Positions 53,857-63,857 are shown, numbered from the stretch's first letter. The stretch: 64,000 bases of DNA from JAKZVK01 sp965237575 (GCA_965237575.1 CBDEGI010000004.1:1922001-1986000), one strand, 5' to 3'. The notes: a model not told the origin generated them from the sequence alone. A program made the numbers and translations.

Positions 53857-53905
53857 TACGGCTGGCCACGAGGCCGCGGGGCCGCACGACCACGCCCCCG
53901 CGTGG

Positions 53906-55855
53906 CTACTTACTGCCCATGGCTGTCGGTGTGGCGACGGCGCGCAAGGTCACCTGCGGCGACTGGTGGTACCGTAGGCGCTGGGACCTGCACTCCACCG
54001 CGATCCGGTACGCCCCCGGCTCGGAGAATACGAACTCGGCCTCGTAGACGCCTTCGCCGATCTCTTTCGCCCGCTGGCGCCGGTGCCAGTTGCCGGAGGT
54101 GTAGGCCATGACCTGGACGTCGCCGAGCCCCGGTTGGGGATTCCCGGTAAGCGGGTGGGTGAGCCGGAAGCGCAAGCGGACGGTTTCCCCGGTCGCCACC
54201 TGGGTGCTTTCCACCAGGGGCTCTACCTGCACCGGCAGCGCCGCGCGCCGCTGCCGCTCAAGCTCCGCGTTCGGTGCCACTTCGGCGTCGAAGCAGTGGA
54301 CGATGCGAGGCGTCTCGAGGAAGAAGGCGATCTGATACCGACCGGGGCGGCGGAGCCGCACCGAGGTCTCGTAGATTCCCGGTCGCGACGTTTCCCGCAG
54401 GCTGCGGTCGACCACCATCACCGCCCGCGGCTCCCGGTCGTAGTTCTTGAAGGAGCCCATCGGCGCCGCCATGCCCTCCTTGTAGTAATAGATCATCCGG
54501 TCGGCGGGATTGGCCACCAGCACGGCGATGGCGCCGGGGGCGCGGACGATGGCGGGAGCTCGGCTCGGCATCCCCTTGCCAAGGGGCTCCTGCCCACCCG
54601 GAAAGTCGACCACCGACATGACGCGGCCTTCTTCCCCCACCTCGCGGAGCGGGATCATCAGGACGATTTCGCTATCGCGGTGACGGATGTAGGCCAGCTC
54701 TTCGGTGAAGGTGACCTGGTCAGGTCCCGCCTTCATGTCCCCGACCTGAACGATCCGGTTGAGCGCCGCGTCGACGATGGACACGGTGTCGACCCGCGGG
54801 TTGACGGCGAAACCGAGGCGGCCGCCGGGAGCGAAGCGGATCTGGCCCAGGCCGGGCTCCGCCTGCATGCGCGCCACGACCTCGAGCTTGCGGGCGTCGA
54901 TAGCCACGATCGTGCCGTCTCCCTCATGGGTGACGTAGGCCGTCTCGGAGAGGGGCGAGTAAGCGACCGACACCGGCCGGGAGCCGGTCTCGACATCCGC
55001 CAGCTTGCGCAACTCGCGGACGCCGATGACCGACACCGTCCCCGCGTCCCGGTTGGTGACGAAGACCTGGCGGTTGTCCGGGCTGACGGCGATCTCGTGG
55101 AGCCCCTGGCCGGTGGGGAAGCGCGCCAGCACTTGCTGGCTGCGCGTGTCGACGACGGCGACGCCGGCTCCCGCGGCCCCGGCTCCCGCGGCTTCGAGGC
55201 CGACCCACAAGTAGGCGCCGTCGGGCTGGAGGGCCATGTCCGCGGGCCCCGGCGCGAGGTCGATCAGCCCCTTCACTTTCCAGTCGCCGGTGTCGGCTAT
55301 AGCGACCTGATGCGACGCGGGCAGCGACACGAAGAGCGTCTGGCGGTCGGCGGTGAGCGCCCAGTCATCGCCCGGGCTCGGCAGCCGGATCATCGCCAGG
55401 AGCTTGGTGCCGCCGAAGCCGAAGAGCGGGTCGACGACGGTGATGGTGGGCCCGCGGTTGAGTGCCAGGACGTAGTAGACGTTGAGGTCGAGCTCGGCCT
55501 GCGACAGGATGCTGCCGCCCACAAACTCTTCCACCTTCTCTTTGCACTGCTCGGGGTCGTTGACCTCGTCTTCCTGCAGTAGCGCCATCCAGGCGGCGGG
55601 ATGGAGGCCTCTCAGGGGCTCGCTGGTGGTGGTGTCGGAGATCGTGAAGCGGAAAAGCGCGTCGTCGGCCTCGCGCAACACCCCGCCTGCCGCGGAATCG
55701 AGCAGCTCGACGGCGACCTCGACCTCGATCCCTTCATGGACCAGCTTGTGGGCCTCGAAGGGCTCGGCGGCGTCGAGCGCTCCCCCCCCGCCCGCCAGCA
55801 GCGCCGCCCGCAGGACGAGCAGGGCGAGCGCCCGGCGGCTCGGCCGGGGGGTCAC
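53906..55855 (-). CDS. YncE-type beta-propeller protein with C-terminal immunoglobulin-like domains
   Basis: About 649 residues from a GTG at 55855 that overlaps the stop of the second oxidase gene (GTGA). A signal peptide (ALALLVLRAALLAGGGGALDA) leads into an N-terminal domain (EAHKLVHEGIEVEVAVELL, to EEFVGGS) and then a propeller with YVTN-type blades: QTLFVSLPASHQVAIADTG, RQVFVTNRDAGTVSVIG, TAYVTHEGDGTIVAIDARK. From about residue 450 there are two beta domains (GIYETSVRLRRPGRYQIAFFLE, VRLRFRLTHPLTGNPQPGL). Such propellers often accompany multicopper oxidases and c-type cytochromes; coupling to the oxidase genes supports joint assembly. Confidence 0.88.
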   Translation of the reverse strand: MTPRPSRRALALLVLRAALLAGGGGALDAAEPFEAHKLVHEGIEVEVAVELLDSAAGGVLREADDALFRFTISDTTTSEPLRGLHPAAWMALLQEDEVNDPEQCKEKVEEFVGGSILSQAELDLNVYYVLALNRGPTITVVDPLFGFGGTKLLAMIRLPSPGDDWALTADRQTLFVSLPASHQVAIADTGDWKVKGLIDLAPGPADMALQPDGAYLWVGLEAAGAGAAGAGVAVVDTRSQQVLARFPTGQGLHEIAVSPDNRQVFVTNRDAGTVSVIGVRELRKLADVETGSRPVSVAYSPLSETAYVTHEGDGTIVAIDARKLEVVARMQAEPGLGQIRFAPGGRLGFAVNPRVDTVSIVDAALNRIVQVGDMKAGPDQVTFTEELAYIRHRDSEIVLMIPLREVGEEGRVMSVVDFPGGQEPLGKGMPSRAPAIVRAPGAIAVLVANPADRMIYYYKEGMAAPMGSFKNYDREPRAVMVVDRSLRETSRPGIYETSVRLRRPGRYQIAFFLETPRIVHCFDAEVAPNAELERQRRAALPVQVEPLVESTQVATGETVRLRFRLTHPLTGNPQPGLGDVQVMAYTSGNWHRRQRAKEIGEGVYEAEFVFSEPGAYRIAVECRSQRLRYHQSPQVTLRAVATPTAMGSK

Positions 55856-58800
55856 TGCTCGTCGCAGGCTTCGACCCGGAAGATGCCCCAGATGCCGCGG
55901 TTGAAGTGCATTGCCGGGTAGCTGCGGAACAGGTAGTCGCCGGGGACGTAGTTGGGGCCGCCGGCGCTTTCGACCAGGACATCGAAGTGATTGCCCGGCC
56001 CATGACCCATCTTCGACCCCGTCCACTCGTTAAGCGATTCCTCCCACAGGTGTTCGACGAACTGCTCCTCCTCGGTGGTCAGAGACTCCGGCCCGGCAGA
56101 CTCTTCGCCGATCATCTTGCGCAGCTTCTCCTCGAGCTCGTCCATGGCTTCCGGGGCTGGCGCCTCCTCAACAGCCGGCATCTGTTTCATTCGCTCCATC
56201 ATCTGCAGCGTCTGCAGGTGGAATTCCCGGCTGCCGCAGAGGTTACGGTTACCGAGATGCTGGGAGGCGTAGAAGTTGGTGTGGGTGGTCGGCGGATCGC
56301 AGTTCTCCGGCTCCGTCATGTAAGGCGCCTCGGAGAAGTTGTGGCCGTAGAGCTCGAACACCTCGTTGGTGTTGGTGCCGCCGGGGTGCAGCAGGCGAAA
56401 GCGCACCTCCTCGCCGGCGCAGGCTGTGAAGACCGGCCGCACGAGGGGCGAGGGGTCGACGTCCGCGCACCGCTTGCAGCCGCCGCCATCGTTGCAGAAG
56501 GCGTTTTCGGAGAGGACGCAGGAAACATCCGAGATGTCATTGCTCTCGCAGCTCTTTTTGTCGCAGAAGAATTGGAGGTTCGTGCCGTTGCCCAGGTATT
56601 GCGAGCTGTAGTTGATCGCGTTGACGGGCACCGGCGCCGGCGAGTTGACGACGCAGTTGCCGTTGGGACCCGGGCCGTTCCCGGCCGGACAGAGGTCGTC
56701 CTGGGTGAAGACCACGAACTCCCGGAAGCTGCGCGGGGTGCCATCGTGGTCGCTGTGGTGGACGACGGCTTCGACGCCCGCGACCTTCTTCCCGTCCTCG
56801 GGGAAGACCTTGTGCGCCGGCGGCTCCCACGTTGCCCCTTCCGGCTCGATGATGAGTCCGCCGAACAGGCCGTGGAGGTAATGGTTCAAGGGATCCGGCG
56901 GCAGCAGGTTCGAGCCCCCGAACTCGATCGGGATGTAGGTCGGCTCGAGAACGCAACACGGCGGCTGGGGTCTACCGTCAGGCCGTTCGCCGCCGCAATT
57001 CGTCGGATCCGCCGCCTGGTCCGGCTTGAAGCACGCCTTGCAGCACTCCGGCTGGCCTTCGCCGCCGCAGTTGGTCGGCTCGAACAGTTTGTCCGGCTCG
57101 ATGCACGAGGGCCCGGAGTCCGGCGATGTGTAGGCCTCGATGTGGCCGGCGTACCAGACGTAGGTCCTCGACGTGGGCAGGCCGTGGGGGTTGCCGGGCG
57201 CCGCCGCGGTCTGCTTGGGGTTGAAGCCGACGTTGGTGCCGTCGCTCGAGCGCAGGTCGTAAGTCACCAATTGCGGCCGCAGGCCGACATCGGTCGAGAC
57301 GTTCGACTTCGCCTGCGGGCTGGTGATCTGCAGGGAGCTGACGCCAGGCCCGATGTGGTGGTCGACGAGAGCGTTGTGCAGCTTCACCTGGATGCAGTCG
57401 CCGGCGTTCGCCCGCAGGACCAGCGGCTCCGGATTCAGGGGCGGCGGCAGCTTGCACTGCGTCAGATCCGCCGGACAGTCCAGATGATCCTTGTTGAAGA
57501 AGATCATCGCGTTGGGGTCCTCGAGCCCCAGCGCATTGTTGTAGACCAGGGGGCTGCCGAAGGCCTGCTGCGCGGTCAACGCCACCACCTCGTAGCACTG
57601 GGTGCCCGGCTTGTCGCAGTCGACGCTCCCGTCTTCGTTCAACCGGTTCGTGGGACAGACCGGGATCGCCTCGTACCCGCCGTCGGTAGGCGCGTTGTGG
57701 GGCAGGGGAAAGAGGTCGTCCCGGGCGGTGCTGTAGGCTCGCAGAAGCCCCCAGTTGCCTGACGCTTGTTCGATCGCGGCGGCGCCCGGCTGGAAGAGGT
57801 AGTCGGACCACGGCTTGTCGTACGGCGGCTGCTCGGTGGCCGACGACAGGTACGGCGGGTCGACCTTGGTGATCGACTCGAAGTGCTCGGAGATCCCCAT
57901 CACCTCGCTGTTGCGCCAGCCGGAGTCGACGAACGACGGCTCCTTCAGCCAGTTGAGGCCGTGGAGGGTGAGGTTGTGGGGGTTGATGTGGGCGCCCACC
58001 AGGACCCGCAACTGGACGTCGTCGCCGGCGTAGGTGCGCAGCGGCGGCGTGAACGGATCGCCGGCCTCGATCCCTTCGGTCAGCCCCGTGTAAGGGAAGG
58101 CCGAAGGGCTGTTCAGGCAGGTCGCGGAGGAGGAGTCGCACAGCGACTTGTTGTCCGAGGTGCACAGGTTGTAATTGTCCGAGCAGAAGCCGCTCGGGGT
58201 GCAGACGCAGTCCGCGGCCGAGGTGCAGATGCTATGGTCGTCGGAACACTGGCCGCCATCGCACGTGACGCCGCTCGTGGGGCAGTTCGAGACGTTGCTC
58301 GCCGTGCAAGTCTGGGAGAGATCGTCCGAGCAGCGGTTTGGCCTCGGGCTCGGCCGGTTGAGCGTCGAGCTGTAGACGAAGCCCAGGTCCCCCTGGACGC
58401 CCGTGGTCAGCGGGCTGCCCGTCGCCGGATCGGTGGTGCGTGGGAACAGCGGCTCGTTGCGGTAGTTGAAGGAGAAGTTGTCGGTGGCGCTGTTGAAAGT
58501 GATCGCCTCCGCGGTGCCGTTCGTCGCGTTGATGGGGTTGCCTGCTGAAGTAGAGCTAGGTGTTATCCAACTGGTGTGCGGGATCCCAGAGATGAAGTTG
58601 CACGACTCAACATTTGGGGCGTAGCAACCCGTCAGATCTTCGGGGGTGCAGGCGCTCAGGTTACCGAAACCGAATATGCACGTCGCGCTCGCGTCGCCGC
58701 ACAAGTCCGTATCCGCTGGGCCGGTCGGAGGCGCGATCCGGCACTGCTTGGTATCGTCGTTGCTGCACCGACCGCTGTAGGAGCAGAAACCGCAGGGCTC

Positions 58801-59034
58801 GTGGCCGTCCGGATCGCAGGGCCCGAGGTCACTATCGTAGAACTGCTCGGGATTCGACCAGACGTCGGGATTGTAGGCCTTGAAGGCGAACGGCTGGTAC
58901 ATCAGCGTCGAGTCCTGGGCCTGGAAGAGGAACTCCCGATAGCTGCCTCCGGGATCGGTGCTCGGGGTCTCGATCACCGCCTGCCAGCTCGTCGGGCCGC
59001 TGTCCTGCACCGTGACGCCGTTGTGGGTGATCAT
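55852..59034 (-). CDS. Giant multicopper oxidase, second part (cupredoxin domains with Cys-rich inserts)
   Basis: 1060 residues from ATG at 59034, which overlaps the stop of the first part (ATGA). The start (VTVQDSGPTSWQAVIETPSTD, YREFLFQAQDSTLMYQPF) lies in mid-fold of a multicopper oxidase, so this is a continuation rather than an independent enzyme. Domain phrases include NPHNLTLHGLNWLKEPS, IQVKLHNALVDHHIGPG, RTYVWYAGHIEAYT, HYLHGLFGGLIIEPEGATW and LLHPGGTNTNEVFELYGHNF. The last domain ends FRSYPAMHFNRGIWGIFRV, where the type 1 Cys is missing. Cys-rich inserts lie at about 70-148, 231-305, 643-696 and 820-860. No signal peptide of its own. Confidence 0.85.
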   Translation of the reverse strand: MITHNGVTVQDSGPTSWQAVIETPSTDPGGSYREFLFQAQDSTLMYQPFAFKAYNPDVWSNPEQFYDSDLGPCDPDGHEPCGFCSYSGRCSNDDTKQCRIAPPTGPADTDLCGDASATCIFGFGNLSACTPEDLTGCYAPNVESCNFISGIPHTSWITPSSTSAGNPINATNGTAEAITFNSATDNFSFNYRNEPLFPRTTDPATGSPLTTGVQGDLGFVYSSTLNRPSPRPNRCSDDLSQTCTASNVSNCPTSGVTCDGGQCSDDHSICTSAADCVCTPSGFCSDNYNLCTSDNKSLCDSSSATCLNSPSAFPYTGLTEGIEAGDPFTPPLRTYAGDDVQLRVLVGAHINPHNLTLHGLNWLKEPSFVDSGWRNSEVMGISEHFESITKVDPPYLSSATEQPPYDKPWSDYLFQPGAAAIEQASGNWGLLRAYSTARDDLFPLPHNAPTDGGYEAIPVCPTNRLNEDGSVDCDKPGTQCYEVVALTAQQAFGSPLVYNNALGLEDPNAMIFFNKDHLDCPADLTQCKLPPPLNPEPLVLRANAGDCIQVKLHNALVDHHIGPGVSSLQITSPQAKSNVSTDVGLRPQLVTYDLRSSDGTNVGFNPKQTAAAPGNPHGLPTSRTYVWYAGHIEAYTSPDSGPSCIEPDKLFEPTNCGGEGQPECCKACFKPDQAADPTNCGGERPDGRPQPPCCVLEPTYIPIEFGGSNLLPPDPLNHYLHGLFGGLIIEPEGATWEPPAHKVFPEDGKKVAGVEAVVHHSDHDGTPRSFREFVVFTQDDLCPAGNGPGPNGNCVVNSPAPVPVNAINYSSQYLGNGTNLQFFCDKKSCESNDISDVSCVLSENAFCNDGGGCKRCADVDPSPLVRPVFTACAGEEVRFRLLHPGGTNTNEVFELYGHNFSEAPYMTEPENCDPPTTHTNFYASQHLGNRNLCGSREFHLQTLQMMERMKQMPAVEEAPAPEAMDELEEKLRKMIGEESAGPESLTTEEEQFVEHLWEESLNEWTGSKMGHGPGNHFDVLVESAGGPNYVPGDYLFRSYPAMHFNRGIWGIFRVEACDEQ

Positions 59035-62000
59035 GCGGCCGGGAAGGGCTTCTGAGTGGCCTCGTTCCAACCCCCCAAGATCTCGCCCGTCTCGTTGTGG
59101 CGCCAGGCCGAGCCCTGGGGCTCGGCCACGACGCCGGCGTAGAGCCCGGCCTGCTGGTGGGTCGATGGACCGAAGTGGTCATGGGTGAAGACGGTGCGGA
59201 TGGTGCGGTCGTGGGTCGGGTGGCACTCCGCAAGGATCGGGTCCCCACACTGCTCCTTGCGGTCCTCGGCGCAACGCGCGCCGTTGTCGGAGCAGAAGCC
59301 GGCCGAGGGCAGGCAGGTGCCGAACTTCGGGCAGTCCATGCCGCCGAGCTCCGCCTTGAAGTAGGGGGCGTCCTCACCGATCGTGCACAGGATGTCGAGG
59401 TTGGTCGAGCACACCCCGATGTTGTTGAACAGCGGGTCGTTGTACCAGCGCTGGACCGTCGCCTGGGCGCCGAGCCACTCACCGGTGTTCGGGTTGGTCG
59501 GTTGGGCGCCGGGTCCCGGGCCGAAGAACCTGATGTCCCTGGCGGTCAGGGTTGCGGGGGTCGTGCTGCCCGGGAAGCGCTGCAGCCCGCTGACCTTGTT
59601 GAGCGCGTTGATGCGCTCGGTGACCTCGTTGGGACCGAAGGTCCCGTCCTCGTAGTTCCAGCCGTTGGACGAGCCGTCGGACGAGGTGACGTCGAACTTC
59701 ACCAGGTGGATGTGCTGGCCGATGACGTCGGTCGGTGTGCGCACCTGGAAGTCGTCGAGCTCGTAAACGTTGGGTACCAGGTTGGCCAGGGTATAGGCCA
59801 TGCAGTCATAGGAGTTCACCCGCATGAAGAGCGGCTCCGGCGGCTTCAGCCGATTGATGGTGTCCTGGGCGTCGCCCCACAGGGTGATCATGCGCTGCTG
59901 CGGGAAGTGCCAGCCTTCCTTGTCGAAGATGGCGTCGAGCTGGATGTCGGTCGCCAGGTACTGGCGGGTCAGCCCGCCCATGTTGCGGCCGCCGAGGCGG
60001 TCGAAGCTGATGCAGGGATCGGCATACGGCGCGCCCTGGCGCGGGTAGAGCCCGTTGAGGACGAAGTTCACGGCACCGTCGACGCAGTCCGCCGTGAACG
60101 GGTTGGCGCACTCCTCCTTCCCCGCGGGGTCGCCCACCGATGCGCCCTGGGCGCACACCGCCCGGTTGTCGTCGCAGATCCCGACGTCGGCACAAGGTCC
60201 GGCCATTTCCAGCCCGGTGCACCCGCTGGGAAGCTGGGTGTCGTGGAGCCGCTGGGCGTGGGTGCTCATCGCGATCTTTTCGACGAAGGTGCCGCCCTCC
60301 GGCAGCTCGTCGGCGGTCAGCTCCGTATACTGCTTGCTGAAATCGCTGTTGGCGAAAGGCACGAACGGCGTCGCGCCGCCGGCTACGGAAGTCGGATCGA
60401 GGAACCTGGCCTCGCCCCCGGTCACCACGTGGCGGGGCAGACCGCCGCTCAACGGCTGGCAGGTCCCTTCGCCGGCCCCGCACGGCACGGGTTCGCGCTC
60501 ATAGTTCCCGCATGTACCGCCGTCGCAGTCGCCGTCTTCGTAGCATTCCTGGCGAGAATTGTTGTCGCAGATGCCCACCCCCGGATAGGGATTGCAGATT
60601 GAGCCGCTCTCGGAGCAGGCCCAGGCGAAGTCCAGCGGCGGGTGGGGCGCCCGCGAGCCGGCGATGCCCGGAATGAAGAAGGGATAGCCCGGGTTGCGCC
60701 ATTCACCGACGCCGTACCAGGGCGTCTCCGTCGTCGGCACGGCTGCCGACGGCGGCACCGCGTCGCCCGCCGCGACCCACACGCCGGTGCGCTGGCCGTC
60801 CGGACCGATCAACTCGATCTCGATACTCTTGCTGTCCGGCTCGCCGCTCGCCGTCTCCAGCAGACGCACCGGGGCCGGCAGAGGAGCCATCGCCTGTGTC
60901 GGCGTCGGGACCACCGCCGGGATCGGCGTGCCGGTCGGGATCTCGGCGTCCGGATAGGCGCGGTTCCCATTCTCCGGGTCGTACTTCACCGTGCCGTCGG
61001 CCTCGATCACGCTGCCCCGCTCGAAGACGTCGTGCACCCGCCACAGGGACCACATGCCGGAGGCAAAGTGAGGATAGAAGTGGCAGTGGAAGATCGAATC
61101 GCCTACCGTCTGGTTGACGTTGCCGCTGCCCCAATAGACCATCTCCAGGGTGAACGACGAGCCCGGGCCGATCGACTGGCTGTCGAGATAGTCTCCGTTG
61201 GGGGAGTTGGGCGTGCCTAGCCACTGGTGGGCGTGCTGGTGATGGAGATGGTGCAGGTCCGGCCCCGCGTGCAGGATCCGGAAGCGGGTGTTGTCCATCA
61301 TGTAGCTGTGGTAGACGTTCGAGGGATCGTCGGGATAGAGGTTCTTGGTGGCGTGATACTCGGGATCGGAACCTTGACAGGAGGGGCTGACGACTCCGGT
61401 CGTGTTGACGCAGTTGGTCGTCAGTTTGTCGACCACCATCGACGGATCCCCCAACGCCCAGGAGGTGAGGAAGAACTCCTCGTACTTGCAGTCGACGCAC
61501 CGCCCCATGGCGCCGATTTCCATGCGGTTGGCCAGCAGCGGCGGAGCGAGACCTCCGAAGCCGTAATTGATGCCGAAGTTGTCCTGGGCGGCCTGGGTGG
61601 CGGGGAGAGTGTTGAAATAGTACTGGAAGGCCTGACTAACCTGGTAGGTCTCGTGATAGATGATCGTGAACTCCCGGTATGGCCGGTCGCGGTCGGGATA
61701 GGAGTAGACCGGCCGCAGGGAGGGAGGCTGGAGAGGGGCCGCGAAGGTTGGGAAGTTGCCGGCGTCGGGGCCGGTGATGAGCGCGGTGAGGTCGGAGTGG
61801 ATCAGCTCGTATTGGTCGTCTTGGTCGTCCGCGATCTGCCTCGCCATGTTGAGGATCGGCAGCCCGGCGCTGGGGTGGCCGGCGGGATACACGGCCTGAT
61901 AGTGGATCACCGGCAGCTGGTCGCGGAACTCCTCCTTGGTTGTGCACAAGCCCCGCGGGAAGTCGGAGCTCGGGGCCTGGTAGTCGTAATGATCCTCCGG

Positions 62001-63011
62001 CTGAGCCAGGCACATGTCCTGCTCGGTGACCTGGCTGCGGTACCACTCCGCTTCCCACAGCGGCGGCGGCCCTGGCTCCGGCTCCCCGGCCTGACCCGCC
62101 ATCTCCTTCATTTTGGCATGCGTCTTCATGTAGTCGAGGGCCGCCTCGTAGCCGCTGGGCTGGATGTTGACGGAGCCGAACAGCCCTTCCTCGATCAGGC
62201 CGCCGTCGCCGCCCTGGTTCGGGATCCGGGTCCAGTCGTCGCCCCGGCTGTAGAGGAGATAACTCCCCTCGTGCTCCGCGAAGAGGTTGTAGGTGGCCGT
62301 CTGACCGGGGTCCGCGGCGCAGTACACGGGACCGTCGGGCCCACTGGCGCCCTGCGGGTAGACCTGGCTGTTGCAGTTCCTCCCGACGTAGGAGCCGTCG
62401 TCCTGGGGGCCGTGGACCCAGGGCATCCCCTGGGCGTGCGCGGAGACCGCCTGGGTCGTCGGCTGCAACAGGCACTTCCCTGCTTGCGAACCGCTTTTCG
62501 GACAGTTGTTGTCGGTCGAACACGTCTTGCTGGAATCCGTCTGGCAATAGCCGGCATCGGGCGTCGGGCTCAGGAGGTTGGTCAGGTTGATCTCGAGGCA
62601 CTCGCCTTCGTTGACCCGCAGCACGATCGGCCGCGGCCGCTGGTTCGAGCGCAGCTTGACCCCGCCGGCCGTACAGTTGCCCGCGTCGACGCAGCTGTTC
62701 TCGTAGGTCTCGTCCGCCGGCGTCGTGTTTTGAGGAAAGACGTCGTGCGCCAGGGCGTACATTTTGCCGCCGGGGACCATCGCCCCCAGGCGGGTGAGGG
62801 TCAGCGGCTGGTCGATGACCGCGACGTTGGCGACGATCGTCCGCTTGTCGGCACAGAAATCCGGGTCGTACGTCTTGGGTGGCTCCGGCGGTGACGCCCC
62901 CACCATGGTCACGGGCAGGCTGCATGCCGCCACCGCCAGGCCGATCAGGCTGGACATGAGCACGCTCCGAAGAATGCCTGAGGAGATGGGACTAGGCTTG
63001 CGTAGCGCCAT
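59031..63011 (-). CDS. Giant multicopper oxidase, first part (MnxG-like candidate), lipoprotein signal
   Basis: 1326 residues from ATG at 63011, with AAGGAG six bases upstream. The signal region ends LIGLAVAACSL, a lipobox, so it is likely anchored in the outer membrane. Copper motifs: LHHLHHQHAHQWLGTP near residue 590, FHCHFYPHFASGMW near 637 (the classic HCHx3Hx4M type 1/type 3 site), GQHIHLVKFD near 1100, and FTHDHFGPSTHQQ near 1275. Several Cys-rich inserts of the form CSTDNNC, CYEDGDCDGGTC, CSDNGARCAEDRKEQC occur at about 150-180, 810-835, 943-977 and 1199-1262. Size and multi-domain layout recall manganese oxidases of the MnxG/McoA type. No Mn activity is proven. Confidence 0.88.
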   Translation of the reverse strand: MALRKPSPISSGILRSVLMSSLIGLAVAACSLPVTMVGASPPEPPKTYDPDFCADKRTIVANVAVIDQPLTLTRLGAMVPGGKMYALAHDVFPQNTTPADETYENSCVDAGNCTAGGVKLRSNQRPRPIVLRVNEGECLEINLTNLLSPTPDAGYCQTDSSKTCSTDNNCPKSGSQAGKCLLQPTTQAVSAHAQGMPWVHGPQDDGSYVGRNCNSQVYPQGASGPDGPVYCAADPGQTATYNLFAEHEGSYLLYSRGDDWTRIPNQGGDGGLIEEGLFGSVNIQPSGYEAALDYMKTHAKMKEMAGQAGEPEPGPPPLWEAEWYRSQVTEQDMCLAQPEDHYDYQAPSSDFPRGLCTTKEEFRDQLPVIHYQAVYPAGHPSAGLPILNMARQIADDQDDQYELIHSDLTALITGPDAGNFPTFAAPLQPPSLRPVYSYPDRDRPYREFTIIYHETYQVSQAFQYYFNTLPATQAAQDNFGINYGFGGLAPPLLANRMEIGAMGRCVDCKYEEFFLTSWALGDPSMVVDKLTTNCVNTTGVVSPSCQGSDPEYHATKNLYPDDPSNVYHSYMMDNTRFRILHAGPDLHHLHHQHAHQWLGTPNSPNGDYLDSQSIGPGSSFTLEMVYWGSGNVNQTVGDSIFHCHFYPHFASGMWSLWRVHDVFERGSVIEADGTVKYDPENGNRAYPDAEIPTGTPIPAVVPTPTQAMAPLPAPVRLLETASGEPDSKSIEIELIGPDGQRTGVWVAAGDAVPPSAAVPTTETPWYGVGEWRNPGYPFFIPGIAGSRAPHPPLDFAWACSESGSICNPYPGVGICDNNSRQECYEDGDCDGGTCGNYEREPVPCGAGEGTCQPLSGGLPRHVVTGGEARFLDPTSVAGGATPFVPFANSDFSKQYTELTADELPEGGTFVEKIAMSTHAQRLHDTQLPSGCTGLEMAGPCADVGICDDNRAVCAQGASVGDPAGKEECANPFTADCVDGAVNFVLNGLYPRQGAPYADPCISFDRLGGRNMGGLTRQYLATDIQLDAIFDKEGWHFPQQRMITLWGDAQDTINRLKPPEPLFMRVNSYDCMAYTLANLVPNVYELDDFQVRTPTDVIGQHIHLVKFDVTSSDGSSNGWNYEDGTFGPNEVTERINALNKVSGLQRFPGSTTPATLTARDIRFFGPGPGAQPTNPNTGEWLGAQATVQRWYNDPLFNNIGVCSTNLDILCTIGEDAPYFKAELGGMDCPKFGTCLPSAGFCSDNGARCAEDRKEQCGDPILAECHPTHDRTIRTVFTHDHFGPSTHQQAGLYAGVVAEPQGSAWRHNETGEILGGWNEATQKPFPAA

Positions 63012-63136
63012 GACTGACTCCTTGCTTCTGAGACTTGCGATCGACAGCTTCGCCAACACTCCAGAATTCGTAATCAGTAGATCCTAGAACCGGTCGAGCC
63101 CTGCGCTCGGCGGCGAGTCGGGCCCCGTCTAAACTA

Positions 63137-63745
63137 AACCAGGATTTCCATTTTGGTTCTGGCTCGGCCACAGTATACACTCTTGCTGATCCGAATACCA
63201 CGTCTTTTTCGAGCTGAATCCTGTACATCACCTCCGTCGGTAGGCGCCAGGGCTCGTCCGTCCGCTCACAGACGTTGATTGAGCGGGCGTTCCTCCGCAG
63301 CCTTATAAATCTCCGGCTTGGCAAAGGCCGCATCGCCCCGGAAAGCGACTTGCTTGCCTTCGGCCTGCTGTCGTTCGATCTCCGGCAGCAATAGTTCGTC
63401 CCAGTCCTCGGCGCTGTGGCCATTCCCTGAGCGCAGGTTCGCCGCCAGACAGTCGTCGTGCTGGTTGGACAACAACAGCGGGCGGTAGCAGACCGATTCG
63501 AAATGGCCGTTGTAAGCGCTCCCTTCCTGTTGCCGATGGACGGGGCTCTCGGTTGAATCCATGTCCAGTACGACGCGCTGGGATTCGTCGCCGGCTTCGG
63601 CTCGCCCGACCACCCATCGGGTGTTGAACTCCCTGGCGTGCTGCTTATTAATAGGCTTAAAACCCGATCAATAAAGACGCTCAAGAGTGCTGGAAGGGTC
63701 GGGAGGTCATACATCAAATTGAAAATGCGGGATAAATCCTCACCC
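63137..63745 (-). mobile_element. IS1380-family remnant, internally deleted
   Basis: The left end CCAGGATTTCCATTTTGG (63137 on) is the IS1380-type terminus also seen at 37.70 kb. On the minus strand a transposase fragment reads RVVLDMDSTESPVHRQ, then SAYNGHFESVCYRPLLLSNQHDD and FRGDAAFAKPEIYKAAEE (about 63610-63290). The first third and the last third of the gene are missing. Near 63.66-63.73 kb the 5' flank (AATAAAGACGCT-like, GGAAGGGTCGGGAGGTCA) matches the equivalent part of the other copy. Confidence 0.8.
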
Positions 63746-63857
63746 AGCAAAGACGACGAGCGCAGGCGATGCTGGAAGCTGACTACGAATGCGGACCGAG
63801 TGTACCTCGGCCGGCCGGCGGAAGCAAGGACCTCAGGGCGCTGTCGCGCCCGCGAGC

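Noticed and set aside
55906..57762. Plus-strand open frame of 618 codons, and others at 59097-60602 and 61227-62894
   Set aside because: All lie antisense to the multicopper oxidase genes, which show clear copper motifs; the plus-strand translations are Arg/Val-rich without motifs.
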